DNA of 64,000 nt from Pseudorhodobacter sp. PARRP1 (GCA_002256245.1 NKIU01000001.1:920232-984231); one strand, 5' to 3'. Shown: positions 43,637-52,785, counted from the first letter of the stretch. The notes: generated from the letters alone by a model not told the origin. Numbers and translations are program-made.

Positions 43637-44626
43637 TTACTTCGTGGCTTCTGCCGCGATTTCGGTGTTCACGAACGGCGAGTAATCATCCACCACCGTG
43701 TCAATCCGGCCCGCCGCTTTCAGGAAATCTGCGGTCGATTTCATCACCTTGGCCGCATTGCCCAGCCACTTCTCGCCGACCTGATCGGCCAAAGGCACAA
43801 ACGTGTAGCCTTTCAGGATTTCAGGGATCTGATCCGCGCCTGCACCGGTCAGATCGGCAATCGCCTTAACGCTGGCATTATCCGCCGTCCACGCGGCGGG
43901 GTCCGCGAGATAGGCTTGGTTGGCGGCATCCATCGTCTTGGCGAAGGCCACCATTTCGGCCTGATGTTCTGCGGCAAATTCCTTGTTCACAACCCACGCG
44001 TTGAAGGTGGGATAGCCCCATTCCGCCGTCTGGTTCGCGCCCACAATCCGCGTGCCCGTTTGCAGGATTTGCGTCTGCACCGGCGGCCAGATGAAGGCCG
44101 CGTCAATCGTGCCCTGATCCCAGGCGGCTGCGATCTGATCTGGCGGCATCGACATGATCGTCACATCCGCCTCGGTCAGCCCGGCATGCGCAATCGCCCC
44201 CATCAGCGAATAATGCGCGGTCGATCCCACCGGCACCGCAACGCGCTTGCCCTTCAGATCTTCAACCGAGGCAATGCCCGACCCGTTATGCGCGATCAGG
44301 CTTTCGGATTCGCCGATGGCATAAGACAGCATGAACATCTGCAAATCGACGCCCTGGCTTGCCGCAATCGCGAGCGGAGACGATCCCAACTCGGCCACTT
44401 TCACATCGCCCGAGGCCATCGCCGCGATCACATCGGTGCCGGAATCGAACACCCGCCATTCAATCGTCCAGCCGGTTGCCTTTTCAAACGCATCGGTGGC
44501 GCGCACGGCGTTCATCGGGGTGGGGTCGCTGAAGGTGGCGATCACCATGGTTTCAGCCATGGCCGAGACCGCCGACAGCGCCAGCGCCGCCGTCCCCATC
44601 ATCATCGTCTTAAGCAGTTTGGTCAT
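43637..44626 (-). CDS. TauA-like ABC transporter substrate-binding protein
   Basis: A 329-residue periplasmic binding protein with signal peptide MTKLLKTMMMGTAALALSAVSAMA. The mature part (TMVIATFSDPTPMNAVRATDAFEKATG, ELGSSPLAIAASQGVDLQMFM, GKRVAVPVGSTAHYSLMGAI, DAAFIWPPVQTQIL) follows the NMT1/TauA-type fold, and its spacing resembles taurine-binding proteins. No taurine:pyruvate aminotransferase or sulfoacetaldehyde acetyltransferase lies in this window, so another sulfonate is as likely as taurine. Confidence 0.9.
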   Translation of the reverse strand: MTKLLKTMMMGTAALALSAVSAMAETMVIATFSDPTPMNAVRATDAFEKATGWTIEWRVFDSGTDVIAAMASGDVKVAELGSSPLAIAASQGVDLQMFMLSYAIGESESLIAHNGSGIASVEDLKGKRVAVPVGSTAHYSLMGAIAHAGLTEADVTIMSMPPDQIAAAWDQGTIDAAFIWPPVQTQILQTGTRIVGANQTAEWGYPTFNAWVVNKEFAAEHQAEMVAFAKTMDAANQAYLADPAAWTADNASVKAIADLTGAGADQIPEILKGYTFVPLADQVGEKWLGNAAKVMKSTADFLKAAGRIDTVVDDYSPFVNTEIAAEATK

Positions 44627-44685
44627 TTTGATACCTCTGTTGTCGGTTGCACGGGATTTACCTCGTATTTTATTGGATCAGGCCG

Positions 44686-45405
44686 TTATGGCGCGGCCTT
44701 GATCTGTCGTTCTTCAGGTTGCATCGAAAACCAGATGATCTCTGCAACCAAGCGGTCAAGCGTGTCAAAGGCGGTCACTTCTGGCGAAACTGCCTCGGGA
44801 ATAAGCGAAAACTCGGTGCAGGCGATCATCTGCACCGCAGCACCGCGCTGGTGGAATTCGGTGGAGGCCGCAAGCAGGGTCTGGCGGGCCTCTGGTTGCG
44901 GGCCTTGCGCCTTGATCTGCCGGATCGCGGCCAGCATGGCGGTTTCATCCTGCGCGTAAAGCGCGCTCAGGCCGTGGTCTGCCAGCATCGCCTCAAACAG
45001 CCCAACCTTGCGCACGGCGGGCGAGGCAAGCACGCCCACCACTCCACCGCGAGGGGCAAGGCTTGCGGCATGGGCCACCGACAGCGCAATCATATCCAGC
45101 AAAGGCACCCCAACCGCCGCACGGATTGCGCCCGCATAATGGTGTGCAGTGTTGCACGGCATCGCCAAGGCCTGCGCCCCACCCGCAACCAAGCGCCGCG
45201 CCATATCGGCCAGAACCGGGCCGGGGTCGGCTCCGGTGCCCTCGATCAGATGCGCGATCCGGGATGGCACTTGTGGGTTTTGATCGACAATCAGCGGGAT
45301 ATGATCGGCGTCATCGCGCGCCGTCACTCCGGCCAGCACCTTCTGCATGATCAGGATGGTGGCTTCCGGCCCCATGCCGCCCAGGATACCCACACGCCGC
45401 ATCAT
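44686..45405 (-). CDS. Asp/Glu-racemase family protein, candidate cysteate racemase
   Basis: A 239-residue PLP-independent amino-acid racemase. It begins MMRRVGILGGMGPEAT, and the two catalytic cysteines are present in MPCNTAHHY and ACTEFSLIPEA. Family members invert aspartate or glutamate. Because cysteate is aspartate with a sulfonate in place of the side-chain carboxylate, and cuyA is in the same operon, D-/L-cysteate interconversion is a reasonable inference. The start at 45405 has AGGTG; the frame to 45612 is a shadow of the DegT gene. Confidence 0.85.
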   Translation of the reverse strand: MMRRVGILGGMGPEATILIMQKVLAGVTARDDADHIPLIVDQNPQVPSRIAHLIEGTGADPGPVLADMARRLVAGGAQALAMPCNTAHHYAGAIRAAVGVPLLDMIALSVAHAASLAPRGGVVGVLASPAVRKVGLFEAMLADHGLSALYAQDETAMLAAIRQIKAQGPQPEARQTLLAASTEFHQRGAAVQMIACTEFSLIPEAVSPEVTAFDTLDRLVAEIIWFSMQPEERQIKAAP

Positions 45406-46610
45406 GCCCGCACCTGTTCGCCAAGGCCCGCAACCGCATCCAGAATATGATCGGCCAACAGCGCGCAATCGTCCAGACTGAAGGTCAGCGGCAAGCGCAT
45501 GTCGAACAATCCGGCCAGAATAGCGTCTGTGGCGGGCAAATCCTGCTGCGCCACATAGCGCCAACTGTGATGGTCCGAGGTGAAGCCTACAGGCTGGCTT
45601 GCGCCAAACCATTTCACCTCAACCCCAACAGCGGCCAGTCGCGCCACGAACGTCGCCGCATCCGCCTGCGTCATCCCCGGCAAGCAGAACTGGATCGACG
45701 ATCCGACATAGCTTTCCGCCGCAGGCCTGCGCGGCAGACGGATGGCAGGCGCGCGGGCCAGGCGGTTCGCCACCAGATCATGCCGCGCATTCCACGCCAC
45801 AATGCTGTCGGGCAAAGTGCGCAACTGCGGGCGCAGCAACGCCGCGCGCAGATTGTCCATCCGGGCAGAGGTGTTGGGCGTCTCAAGCCGGATGCCATCA
45901 TAAACCTCGGGCGCAGGCCCCGCGCCATGCCGATTATACAGCATGTAAGACCCCGACAGCATCGTCGCCCGCGCCATGAACGCCGCATCGTCCGAGGTCA
46001 GCAAGCCCCCCTCACCCGAGTTGATGTGCTTATAGGTCTGCGTGCTGAAACACCCCGCCAGACCAAAGCTGCCCGAACGTTTGCCGTTCCAGCTTGCCCC
46101 CATCGTATGGGCGCAATCCTCGATCACAGTCAGGTTCAGATCAGCGGCCATCTGCACCAAACGATCCATGTCGCACAAATGCCCGCGCATATGCGACAGC
46201 AGCAGATAGCGCGCGCCCGAATTGCGCGCTTTGCCGGCCAGATCATCCAGATCAAGCACCAGATCGGGCGTAATCTCGACCAAAACCGCACGCGCGCCCA
46301 CCGCCGCAATCGCGCCCGGCACCGGGGCCAGCGTAAATCCGTTGGTCAGCACCAGATCGCCCGGCAGCACGCCCGACGCACGCAGTGCAATTTGCATCGC
46401 TTGCCCGCCCGAGGCCACCGCCAGACAATAGGCTGCCCCCTGCCACAGCGCATAGTCGCGTTCCAGCGCCATCACCTCGCTGGGTTGATCGCCCACCACA
46501 TTATAGCGGTGCAGCCGCCCCGATCGCATCACCGCCACAGCCGCCTCGATTCCCGCCTCGGGGATCGGGGGCTGCTGGGTAAAGCTGCGGGAAAACTGCG
46601 GGCGCGGCAT
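45402..46610 (-). CDS. DegT/DnrJ/EryC1/StrS-family PLP aminotransferase
   Basis: A 402-residue fold-type I aminotransferase. The Schiff-base lysine is in CFSTQTYKHINSGEGGLL, the DegT signature; VIEDCAHTMGASWNGKRSG holds the PLP-contacting Asp region. These enzymes usually act on keto-sugars and related ketones, which is unusual in a sulfonate operon. It may transaminate sulfopyruvate or 3-hydroxy-2-oxopropanesulfonate. It is 3 nt downstream of the cysteate sulfo-lyase gene and overlaps the racemase gene start by 4 nt. Confidence 0.88.
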   Translation of the reverse strand: MPRPQFSRSFTQQPPIPEAGIEAAVAVMRSGRLHRYNVVGDQPSEVMALERDYALWQGAAYCLAVASGGQAMQIALRASGVLPGDLVLTNGFTLAPVPGAIAAVGARAVLVEITPDLVLDLDDLAGKARNSGARYLLLSHMRGHLCDMDRLVQMAADLNLTVIEDCAHTMGASWNGKRSGSFGLAGCFSTQTYKHINSGEGGLLTSDDAAFMARATMLSGSYMLYNRHGAGPAPEVYDGIRLETPNTSARMDNLRAALLRPQLRTLPDSIVAWNARHDLVANRLARAPAIRLPRRPAAESYVGSSIQFCLPGMTQADAATFVARLAAVGVEVKWFGASQPVGFTSDHHSWRYVAQQDLPATDAILAGLFDMRLPLTFSLDDCALLADHILDAVAGLGEQVRA

Positions 46611-46613
46611 GGA

Positions 46614-47636
46614 TCAGGCCACCACCAAGGCCTTGTTGCCATCGGCAAACACCGCGTCATAGCCAAACAGCGCAGCCGAGCCGCCAGTGTGCAGAAACAC
46701 CACCCGCTCACCCTTCTTGAACTTGCCCTTGCGGCAGTAATCAATCAGGCCAGCAGCCCCTTTGCCAGAATAAACCGGGTCCAGCAGGATGCCTTCCAGT
46801 TGTGCAAACATGCGGATCGCCTCCAGCGTATCATCGCGCGGTATACCGTAACCTGCGCCAACATAGCTGCTGTCGGCCACCACATCACCGCGCGCCACGA
46901 CACCGGGACACCCCAGCTTTTCCGCCGTTTTCAGCGCCAGCGCGAACACGTTTTCTTCCTGCTTTTCCTTTGGCGCGCGCACCCCGATGCCGGTCAGCGG
47001 GATACCCGCATTGATCGCCTTCAGCCCGGTGATCAGCCCGGCTTGCGTGCCCGCAGACCCCGTTGCCGTCACCAGATGATCAATCACCAGACTGCGGTCA
47101 TTGGCCTGGCCCACCAACTCGAACGCGCAGTTGACGTAGCCCAGCGCGCCCGTCGCGTTCGACCCGCCACCCGGAATCAGATAAACCTTGCGACCCTCAC
47201 CACGCAGCCGCTCGGCGACCATTTCCATCTCGGCCTGCATGTCCTTGCCGCCCGCGCGTTTAGAGGTGGTCGCGCCATGCAGATGATCCAGCAACACATT
47301 GCCGTTGCCGTTGTAATTGGCGTCATTCGACCCCGTGCGGTCTTCCAGCAGGATATGACAACCCATCCCCAACTTGGCCGCAAAAGCCGCCGTCTGTCGC
47401 GCATGGTTCGATTGCGTAGCCCCTTGCGTCATCACCGTATCCGCGCCCATCGCCTGCGCCTCGGCCATCAGAAACTCCAGCTTGCGGGTCTTGTTGCCAC
47501 CCGTCGAAAGACCCGTGCAGTCATCGCGCTTGATCCAGATTTCCGGCCCGCCCAGCTCTTTCGACAAGCGATCCAGTTTTTCCAAAGGCGTCGGAAGATG
47601 CGCCAGATGAACGCGGGGAAAACGGGCGAGATGCAT
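46614..47636 (-). CDS. cuyA: L-cysteate sulfo-lyase / D-cysteine desulfhydrase-family PLP enzyme
   Basis: A 340-residue fold-type II PLP enzyme of the ACC deaminase/D-cysteine desulfhydrase family. The lysine is in [17 protein letters not shown], followed by [15 protein letters not shown], and GSAGTQAG binds the phosphate. The N-terminus ([27 protein letters not shown]) resembles characterised CuyA of marine Rhodobacteraceae, which splits L-cysteate into pyruvate, ammonium and sulfite. The PF03601 exporter in the same operon supports that reading. D-cysteine desulfhydrase is the alternative. It is the first gene of the operon, divergent from a LysR gene. Confidence 0.8.
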   Translation of the reverse strand: MHLARFPRVHLAHLPTPLEKLDRLSKELGGPEIWIKRDDCTGLSTGGNKTRKLEFLMAEAQAMGADTVMTQGATQSNHARQTAAFAAKLGMGCHILLEDRTGSNDANYNGNGNVLLDHLHGATTSKRAGGKDMQAEMEMVAERLRGEGRKVYLIPGGGSNATGALGYVNCAFELVGQANDRSLVIDHLVTATGSAGTQAGLITGLKAINAGIPLTGIGVRAPKEKQEENVFALALKTAEKLGCPGVVARGDVVADSSYVGAGYGIPRDDTLEAIRMFAQLEGILLDPVYSGKGAAGLIDYCRKGKFKKGERVVFLHTGGSAALFGYDAVFADGNKALVVA

Positions 47637-47717
47637 GGCAGTTCCTTGTCTAACTTGTATATTTTGATCCTCACACAGATTTATCAGCGTGGCTAATGCG
47701 AAATTTTTGAAGTATTA

Positions 47718-47730
47718 TGCAAGTCTTGCA
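47718..47730. promoter_or_regulatory. 13-bp palindrome upstream of lysR and cuyA
   Basis: TGCAAG-T-CTTGCA is a perfect dyad 15 nt before the lysR start and about 82 nt before cuyA, a usual place for a LysR-type box controlling both promoters. Confidence 0.6.
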
Positions 47731-47744
47731 AGTTATGGGGCATC

Positions 47745-48629
47745 ATGCGGCTGGAATGGTTGGAAGACATTTTGGCAATCGCCGAAACCGGGTCGTTCAG
47801 CGGCGCGGCAGAGCGGCGGCGGCTGACACAATCGGCCTTTTCGCGCCGCATCCGGCAGATCGAAGACTATGTCGGCGCGGAACTGTTTGACCGCGACCAC
47901 AAGCCGATCCGCCTGCAAGCCACCACTCTGGCGCAAAGCGATCAGATTCTGGCCTTGGCGGCGGGCTTGCGGCAACTGTTGGTCGATCTGCGCCGCGGCG
48001 AGCGGATGACCAGCAACAAGGTGGTGATTGCTTGCCAGCATTCGCTGACGGCGATGCGGATTCCGTCGATCCTGCAACAGCTTCCCAACCAGCACGACAG
48101 CATTCAGGTGCGGCTGCGCTCGGCCAATCTGGATGAATGCACCGGGCTGCTTTTGTCCCGGCAAGCCGACGTGGCCATCGTCTATCAGTTGCCCGAAGAA
48201 ACCAGCGATTTCAACGCGGATTTTCTGGAAATCATCACCATCGGCACCGACCGCCTGATCCCGGTGTTCAACGCAGCCTTTGCGCAGCTTGCACAAGGCA
48301 GCGGCGCCATCCCCTACATCGCCTACCCCCCCGATGTGTTTTTCGGCCGGGTGATGGCGCGCAAGATCGTGCCGTTTCTTGACGCCAGAATGCACCACGC
48401 GCCAAAGGTTGAAACCGCCCTGACGCTGGCTGCGGTGGAAATGGCGGTTGCGGGGGTCGGGGTGGCATGGGTGCCAGAATCGCTGGCACACAGCCGGATC
48501 GCCGCCGGTCAACTGGTGGCGCTGGACGCAGAGTTGCCTGCCTGCGATCTGCAAATCCGCGCGATGCGGTTGCAGGGCAATCCCAATCTGGCAGGCACCG
48601 CCTTTTGGACGCAACTGCTGCTGCTGTAA
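47745..48629 (+). CDS. LysR-family transcriptional regulator
   Basis: A 294-residue LTTR. The N-terminal HTH is in WLEDILAIAETGSFSGAAERRRLTQSAFSRRIRQIEDYVG, followed by the effector-binding domain (VVIACQHSLTAMRIPSILQQ onward). It is divergent from cuyA, with a 13-bp palindrome between, so it most likely activates the sulfonate operon with a sulfonate or pathway intermediate as co-inducer. The effector is inferred from position only. Confidence 0.9.
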   Translation: MRLEWLEDILAIAETGSFSGAAERRRLTQSAFSRRIRQIEDYVGAELFDRDHKPIRLQATTLAQSDQILALAAGLRQLLVDLRRGERMTSNKVVIACQHSLTAMRIPSILQQLPNQHDSIQVRLRSANLDECTGLLLSRQADVAIVYQLPEETSDFNADFLEIITIGTDRLIPVFNAAFAQLAQGSGAIPYIAYPPDVFFGRVMARKIVPFLDARMHHAPKVETALTLAAVEMAVAGVGVAWVPESLAHSRIAAGQLVALDAELPACDLQIRAMRLQGNPNLAGTAFWTQLLLL

Positions 48630-48638
48630 CCCCGCCTC

Positions 48639-49577
48639 TCAGGCGCTCGCCACAGCCTTGGCGCGCAGACGTTGGCGGAACTTCTTCGGACGCTCGCCAA
48701 ACCGATCTGAAAACGCCTCGTAAAACCGTGAGATTGATCCAAACCCCGATTCATAGACTATTTCCGTGATCGACTTGTCGGTCGAGATCAACAGCGACTG
48801 CGCCGTGTCCAACCGGTGCCGGGTGATCGCTTGGGTGATGCTTTGGCCAACCGCGCGTTTGAACAGCGACATCGCATAATTCGGATGCAGGCCGCTGCTG
48901 GCCGCCACCGCCTCGGCCCGCACATCACCCAGCGCATGTTCTGCCACAAAGCGCAGCATGCGCTCGACATGCTCAATCCGCTCGGCACCATGCGGGGCAA
49001 GGCTGGCGATGGCCGAGCCTTCCTCGCGCAGATCACGCCAGCCGTCGCGCTCGACGCGCAGCACCCGCGCGGTCAATTCGTTGCGGATGATTTCGGTCAG
49101 GCTGGCGTCCCCCGACAGCAATTCCTCGCGCCAGCGCAGAAAAATATCGCGATCCCATGCGGTTAGGTGCATCGCTTCGATCACAGCGCCTCGAAACACC
49201 GCATCGCGAAACCGGCTGAGCGAGGCAAACCCCAAAAACACCGACATCGGCACATACAGGCAGACAAACCGCGTCGGATCAGCGCGCGCGATCACCTGAT
49301 GCGGCACCATCCCCCAAAACAGGCACAACCGCCCGGCATCCACCGTCAACTCGCGCCCGTCAAACCAATAGGTCATCTCGCCTTCCAGCACGAAGTTCAA
49401 CTCGATCTGGCTGTGCATATGCGGCCCCGCCATGCGCTGCACATCCAACGATTCCCCCGCGCAAAACCGATGATCGCCAAACACCACCAGCGGGTGGCGC
49501 GGATCATGCTCGGGATGCGCGGGCGTGGATTCGTCGCGCAAATGTGCCGGAACCAGCGTTTGTAATTGCAAAGACAT
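48639..49577 (-). CDS. AraC-family transcriptional regulator
   Basis: A 312-residue regulator with an N-terminal cupin sensor (GPHMHSQIELNFVLEGEMTYWFDGREL, about 50-80) and a C-terminal double HTH (LGDVRAEAVAASSGLHPNYAMSLFKRAVGQS and ITEIVYESGFGSISRFYEAFSDRFGERPKKF). The layout resembles MelR-type sugar regulators. It diverges from the galactoside ABC/GH operon and probably activates it. Dyads in the shared 136-bp region are described separately. Confidence 0.9.
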   Translation of the reverse strand: MSLQLQTLVPAHLRDESTPAHPEHDPRHPLVVFGDHRFCAGESLDVQRMAGPHMHSQIELNFVLEGEMTYWFDGRELTVDAGRLCLFWGMVPHQVIARADPTRFVCLYVPMSVFLGFASLSRFRDAVFRGAVIEAMHLTAWDRDIFLRWREELLSGDASLTEIIRNELTARVLRVERDGWRDLREEGSAIASLAPHGAERIEHVERMLRFVAEHALGDVRAEAVAASSGLHPNYAMSLFKRAVGQSITQAITRHRLDTAQSLLISTDKSITEIVYESGFGSISRFYEAFSDRFGERPKKFRQRLRAKAVASA

Positions 49578-49613
49578 CTTAGAATCCCGGAAGTATTAGA
49601 CCGCATGTCGGTA

Positions 49614-49640
49614 GAGTTTACTGCATTTCATGCCAAACTC
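49614..49640. promoter_or_regulatory. interrupted dyad in the araC / ABC divergent region
   Basis: GAGTTT (49614-49619) and AAACTC (49635-49640) enclose GCAT (49623-49626) and ATGC (49630-49633), giving a nested, slightly asymmetric dyad. It is a candidate regulator site. A second smaller dyad AAACCG/CGGTTT lies at 49684-49700, just before the ribosome-binding site of the first ABC gene. Confidence 0.35.
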
Positions 49641-49713
49641 AACCGCAACCAGATACCCTCAAGGAGGAGAGGTTTCTGGGATAAAACCGAATTCCGGTTT
49701 CAGGGAGGAAACC

Positions 49714-50946
49714 ATGACACTCACCAAAGCCCTTACCGGGCTGGCGCTTAGCGCATTTCTGATGGGCACCGCCGCCTTCGCAGGCGAAATCACCATCAAC
49801 TCGGATCAATCAGACCCGACGCCGAAAAAGGCGATGGAGGAGTTGATCGCTGATTTTCAGGCGAAATATCCTGACATTACCGTAAAATGGAACAACTTCG
49901 ATCACGAAGGCTACAAGGCCGCGATCCGCAACTTCCTGACCGCCGATCCGCCGGATGTGGCCGCTTGGTATGCAGGCAACCGGATGGAGCCCTTCGTCAA
50001 AGCTGGTCTGTTTGAAGACGTAAGCGACGTCTGGGCCGCCAATGGTCTGGATGATCAGTTGAAATCGGCAGCCTCGTCGATGACGATTGACGGCAAAAAG
50101 TGGGGCGTGCCCTACACCTACTATCAGTGGGGCATCTACTACCGCAAAGACCTGTTTGAACAAAACGGCATCACCGCCCCGAAAAACTGGGCCGAACTGC
50201 TCGGCGCCTGTGAAAAGCTGAAAGCCGCAGGCATCGCGCCTTTCGCCATCGGCACCAAGGCTTTGTGGCCGACTGCGGGCTGGTTCGACTACCTCGATCT
50301 GCGAGTGAACGGCTATGAATTCCACATGGATCTGACCGCGGGGAAGATCCCCTACACCGATCCGCGCGTCAAAGCCGTGTTCGAAAAATGGGCCGAGCTG
50401 GTCAAGCCGGGCTATTTCATCGAAAACCACGCCGCGATTGATTGGCAGGACGCCATCCCACAAATGGTGCAAGGCAAGGCCGCGATGTATCTGATGGGCA
50501 ACTTTGCGGTGGCCACGATGAAAGACGGCGGGCTGACCGAAGACCAGATCGGCTTCATGCAGTTCCCCGAAATCACCGCTGGCATCCCGATGTCGGAAGA
50601 CGCGCCGACCGATACGTTCCACATCCCCGCCGGGGCGAAGAACAAGGCAGACGCCAAGACGTTCTTGGCCTATCTCGCCTCACCCGAAGCGCAAGCCAAG
50701 ATGAACGCGACGCTGGGCCAACTGCCGGTCAACAACCAAGCGGCAAAACCCACCGACACCTTCCTTGAGGCAGGCTTCACCATGTTGTCGAACGCGCATG
50801 CTTTGGCGCAGTTCTACGACCGTGACGCACCTGCCGAGATGGCAAAGGCCGGGATGGAGGGCTTCCAGGAATTCATGGTCAAGCCCGACGATCTGGACCG
50901 CATTCTTGAGCGGCTCGAAAAAATCCGCGCCAAGGTTTACAAATAA
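49714..50946 (+). CDS. sugar ABC transporter substrate-binding protein (galactoside type)
   Basis: A 410-residue MalE/UgpB-type binding protein. The signal peptide is MTLTKALTGLALSAFLMGTAAFA. Mature features include TINSDQSDPTPKKAMEELIADFQAKYP and a WGVPYTYYQWGIYYRKDLFE segment typical of oligosaccharide binders. AGGGAGGAAACC precedes the ATG. With GH42 and GH36 enzymes in the same operon, an alpha- or beta-galactoside such as melibiose, raffinose or galactosylglycerol is likely. The ligand is inferred. Confidence 0.9.
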   Translation: MTLTKALTGLALSAFLMGTAAFAGEITINSDQSDPTPKKAMEELIADFQAKYPDITVKWNNFDHEGYKAAIRNFLTADPPDVAAWYAGNRMEPFVKAGLFEDVSDVWAANGLDDQLKSAASSMTIDGKKWGVPYTYYQWGIYYRKDLFEQNGITAPKNWAELLGACEKLKAAGIAPFAIGTKALWPTAGWFDYLDLRVNGYEFHMDLTAGKIPYTDPRVKAVFEKWAELVKPGYFIENHAAIDWQDAIPQMVQGKAAMYLMGNFAVATMKDGGLTEDQIGFMQFPEITAGIPMSEDAPTDTFHIPAGAKNKADAKTFLAYLASPEAQAKMNATLGQLPVNNQAAKPTDTFLEAGFTMLSNAHALAQFYDRDAPAEMAKAGMEGFQEFMVKPDDLDRILERLEKIRAKVYK

Positions 50947-50968
50947 GTCGGACTCCTCCCCCGACTGC

Positions 50969-50990
50969 GGGGTCGCCTTCGGGCGGCCCC
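50969..50990 (+). terminator. hairpin between binding-protein and permease genes
   Basis: GGGGTCGCC (50969-50977) and GGCGGCCCC (50982-50990) pair with one G-U around the stable TTCG loop. No U-tract follows. It resembles intercistronic hairpins that protect binding-protein mRNA and limit expression of the permeases. Confidence 0.6.
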
Positions 50991-51015
50991 GACCCGCTTT
51001 ATTCACGAGGTCGCC

Positions 51016-51921
51016 ATGCCCACCAATTCCCAGCCTGCCGGGTTCTGGAAACGGAACCAGATGAAGATTGCGCCCTATGTGTTTCTGGCACCGGGTGCGC
51101 TGATGTTCCTGATCTATGTGTTGATCCCGATTGTGCAGTCCATCTGGATCAGCTTTCAGGATTGGGATGGTCTGGGCCCGAAAACTTGGGTCGGCCTTGC
51201 CAACTATGTCGAGCTTTTGGACGATGACACCTTCTACGTCGCGTTGAAAAACAACCTGCTGTGGCTTGGCCTCTATCTGCTGGCGATCCCGATGGGTTTG
51301 GCTGCGGCATTGTTCCTGAACCAGAACGTCTGGGGCATCCGCCTTTACAAGTCGTTGTTTTTCTTCCCCTTCGTGATCAGTCAGGTGGTCGTCGGCCTGA
51401 TGTTCACCTGGTTTTACGCCCCCGATTTCGGCCTGTTTTCGCAGGCGATCAAATGGCTGACCGGCAGCGAAGTGGCCATTCTCGCGGATGAGCGTTACGT
51501 CACCTACGGCATCATTGCAGCCGGGCTTTGGCCGCAAACCGCCTATTGCATGATCCTGTATCTGACCGGCCTGAACAACCTGAACGCCGAACAGATCGAG
51601 GCCGCACGGATGGACAACGCCCGTGGCTGGCGCCTGCTGCGCCATGTGATCTTGCCGCAACTGGCCCCTGCAACCTTCATCGCCATGGTGGTGACGGTGA
51701 TCGGGGCTTTGCGCAGTTTCGATCTGGTCTCGATCATGACGGCAGGCGGGCCTTATGGCTCCAGCCAGGTGCTTTCGTATTTCATGTATGAACAGGCCCT
51801 GTCCGAATACGGCTATCGCATGGGCTATGGTGCGGCCATCGCCGTGGTGCTGTTCCTGATCATGATGGTGTTTATCACGCTGTTCATCGTGCGGATGATC
51901 GCACAGGAAAGGAACCGCTGA
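51016..51921 (+). CDS. sugar ABC transporter permease, MalF-like
   Basis: A 301-residue permease with six hydrophobic segments. The first helix is YVFLAPGALMFLIYVLIPIVQSIWISF and the EAA loop is EQIEAARMDNARGWRLLRHVILPQLAPATF. It forms the membrane channel with the MalG-like partner, whose ATG overlaps its stop by one base (TGATG). Position after the binding protein gives its role in galactoside uptake. Confidence 0.93.
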   Translation: MPTNSQPAGFWKRNQMKIAPYVFLAPGALMFLIYVLIPIVQSIWISFQDWDGLGPKTWVGLANYVELLDDDTFYVALKNNLLWLGLYLLAIPMGLAAALFLNQNVWGIRLYKSLFFFPFVISQVVVGLMFTWFYAPDFGLFSQAIKWLTGSEVAILADERYVTYGIIAAGLWPQTAYCMILYLTGLNNLNAEQIEAARMDNARGWRLLRHVILPQLAPATFIAMVVTVIGALRSFDLVSIMTAGGPYGSSQVLSYFMYEQALSEYGYRMGYGAAIAVVLFLIMMVFITLFIVRMIAQERNR

Positions 51922-52769
51922 TGTTTCCGACCCCGATCCAGAAAGCCTCGGGTCCAACCCGGCTTGCCTATCAGATCGCCCTGCCCATCGCCTTGGTGAT
52001 CTGGCTGTTTCCGCTGATCGGCGTGGCGGTAACCTCGCTGCGGCCTGCATCCGATCTGGCGGCGGGCAACTACTTTGGCGTGCCCTCGTCCATCGCCTTT
52101 GAAAACTACGCGGCAGTGTTCCGCGACAGCCCAATCGGCTGGTATATCCTGAACTCGTTCAAGGTGACGATCCCCACAGTGATCGGTGCGGTGGGCCTGT
52201 CCTGCCTGACCGGCTTTGCGCTGGCGGTTTACGGCTTTCGCGCCAATCTTTGGGTGTTCTTCGCCTTTGTCGCGGGCAATTTCATCCCGTTCCAGATCCT
52301 GATGGTGCCGGTGCGCGATCTGACGCTGAAGGCCGGGCTGTATGACTCCACACTGGGCCTTGTGCTGTTTCACGTCGCCTTCCAGACCGGGTTCTGCACC
52401 TTGTTCATGCGCAATTTCATCAAGGGGATGCCGTTTGCCCTGATCGAAAGCGCGCGAGTGGAAGGGGTCAGCGAATGGCAGATTTTCCGCCATATCGTGC
52501 TGCCCCTGATGCGCCCCGCCATCGCAGCCCTGTCGGTTCTGGTGTTCACCTTCGTGTGGAACGATTACTTCTGGGCCACGGTTCTGGTGCAAGGCCAGCA
52601 CGCCATGCCCGTCACCGCCGGCCTTTACGCGCTGAACGGCCAATGGGTGGCCGCATGGCACTTGGTCTCTGCCGGGTCCATCGTCGCAGCCCTGCCCCCC
52701 GTGTTGATGTTTTTCCTGATGCAGCGGCATTTCATTGCCGGACTGACCCTTGGCGCGACCAAGGGCTGA
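51921..52769 (+). CDS. sugar ABC transporter permease, MalG-like
   Basis: A 282-residue permease, six hydrophobic segments, with the C-terminal EAA loop [29 protein letters not shown]. The N-terminal helix [22 protein letters not shown] is typical of the MalG/CUT1 class. It overlaps the MalF-like gene by one base and is 16 nt from the ATPase gene. Confidence 0.93.
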   Translation: MFPTPIQKASGPTRLAYQIALPIALVIWLFPLIGVAVTSLRPASDLAAGNYFGVPSSIAFENYAAVFRDSPIGWYILNSFKVTIPTVIGAVGLSCLTGFALAVYGFRANLWVFFAFVAGNFIPFQILMVPVRDLTLKAGLYDSTLGLVLFHVAFQTGFCTLFMRNFIKGMPFALIESARVEGVSEWQIFRHIVLPLMRPAIAALSVLVFTFVWNDYFWATVLVQGQHAMPVTAGLYALNGQWVAAWHLVSAGSIVAALPPVLMFFLMQRHFIAGLTLGATKG

Positions 52770-52785
52770 TGAAAAGGAGCCTGTC

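Noticed and set aside
45447-47696. 749-residue plus-strand open frame
   Set aside because: Antisense to the DegT and cuyA genes, Arg/Gln/His-rich, no motif.
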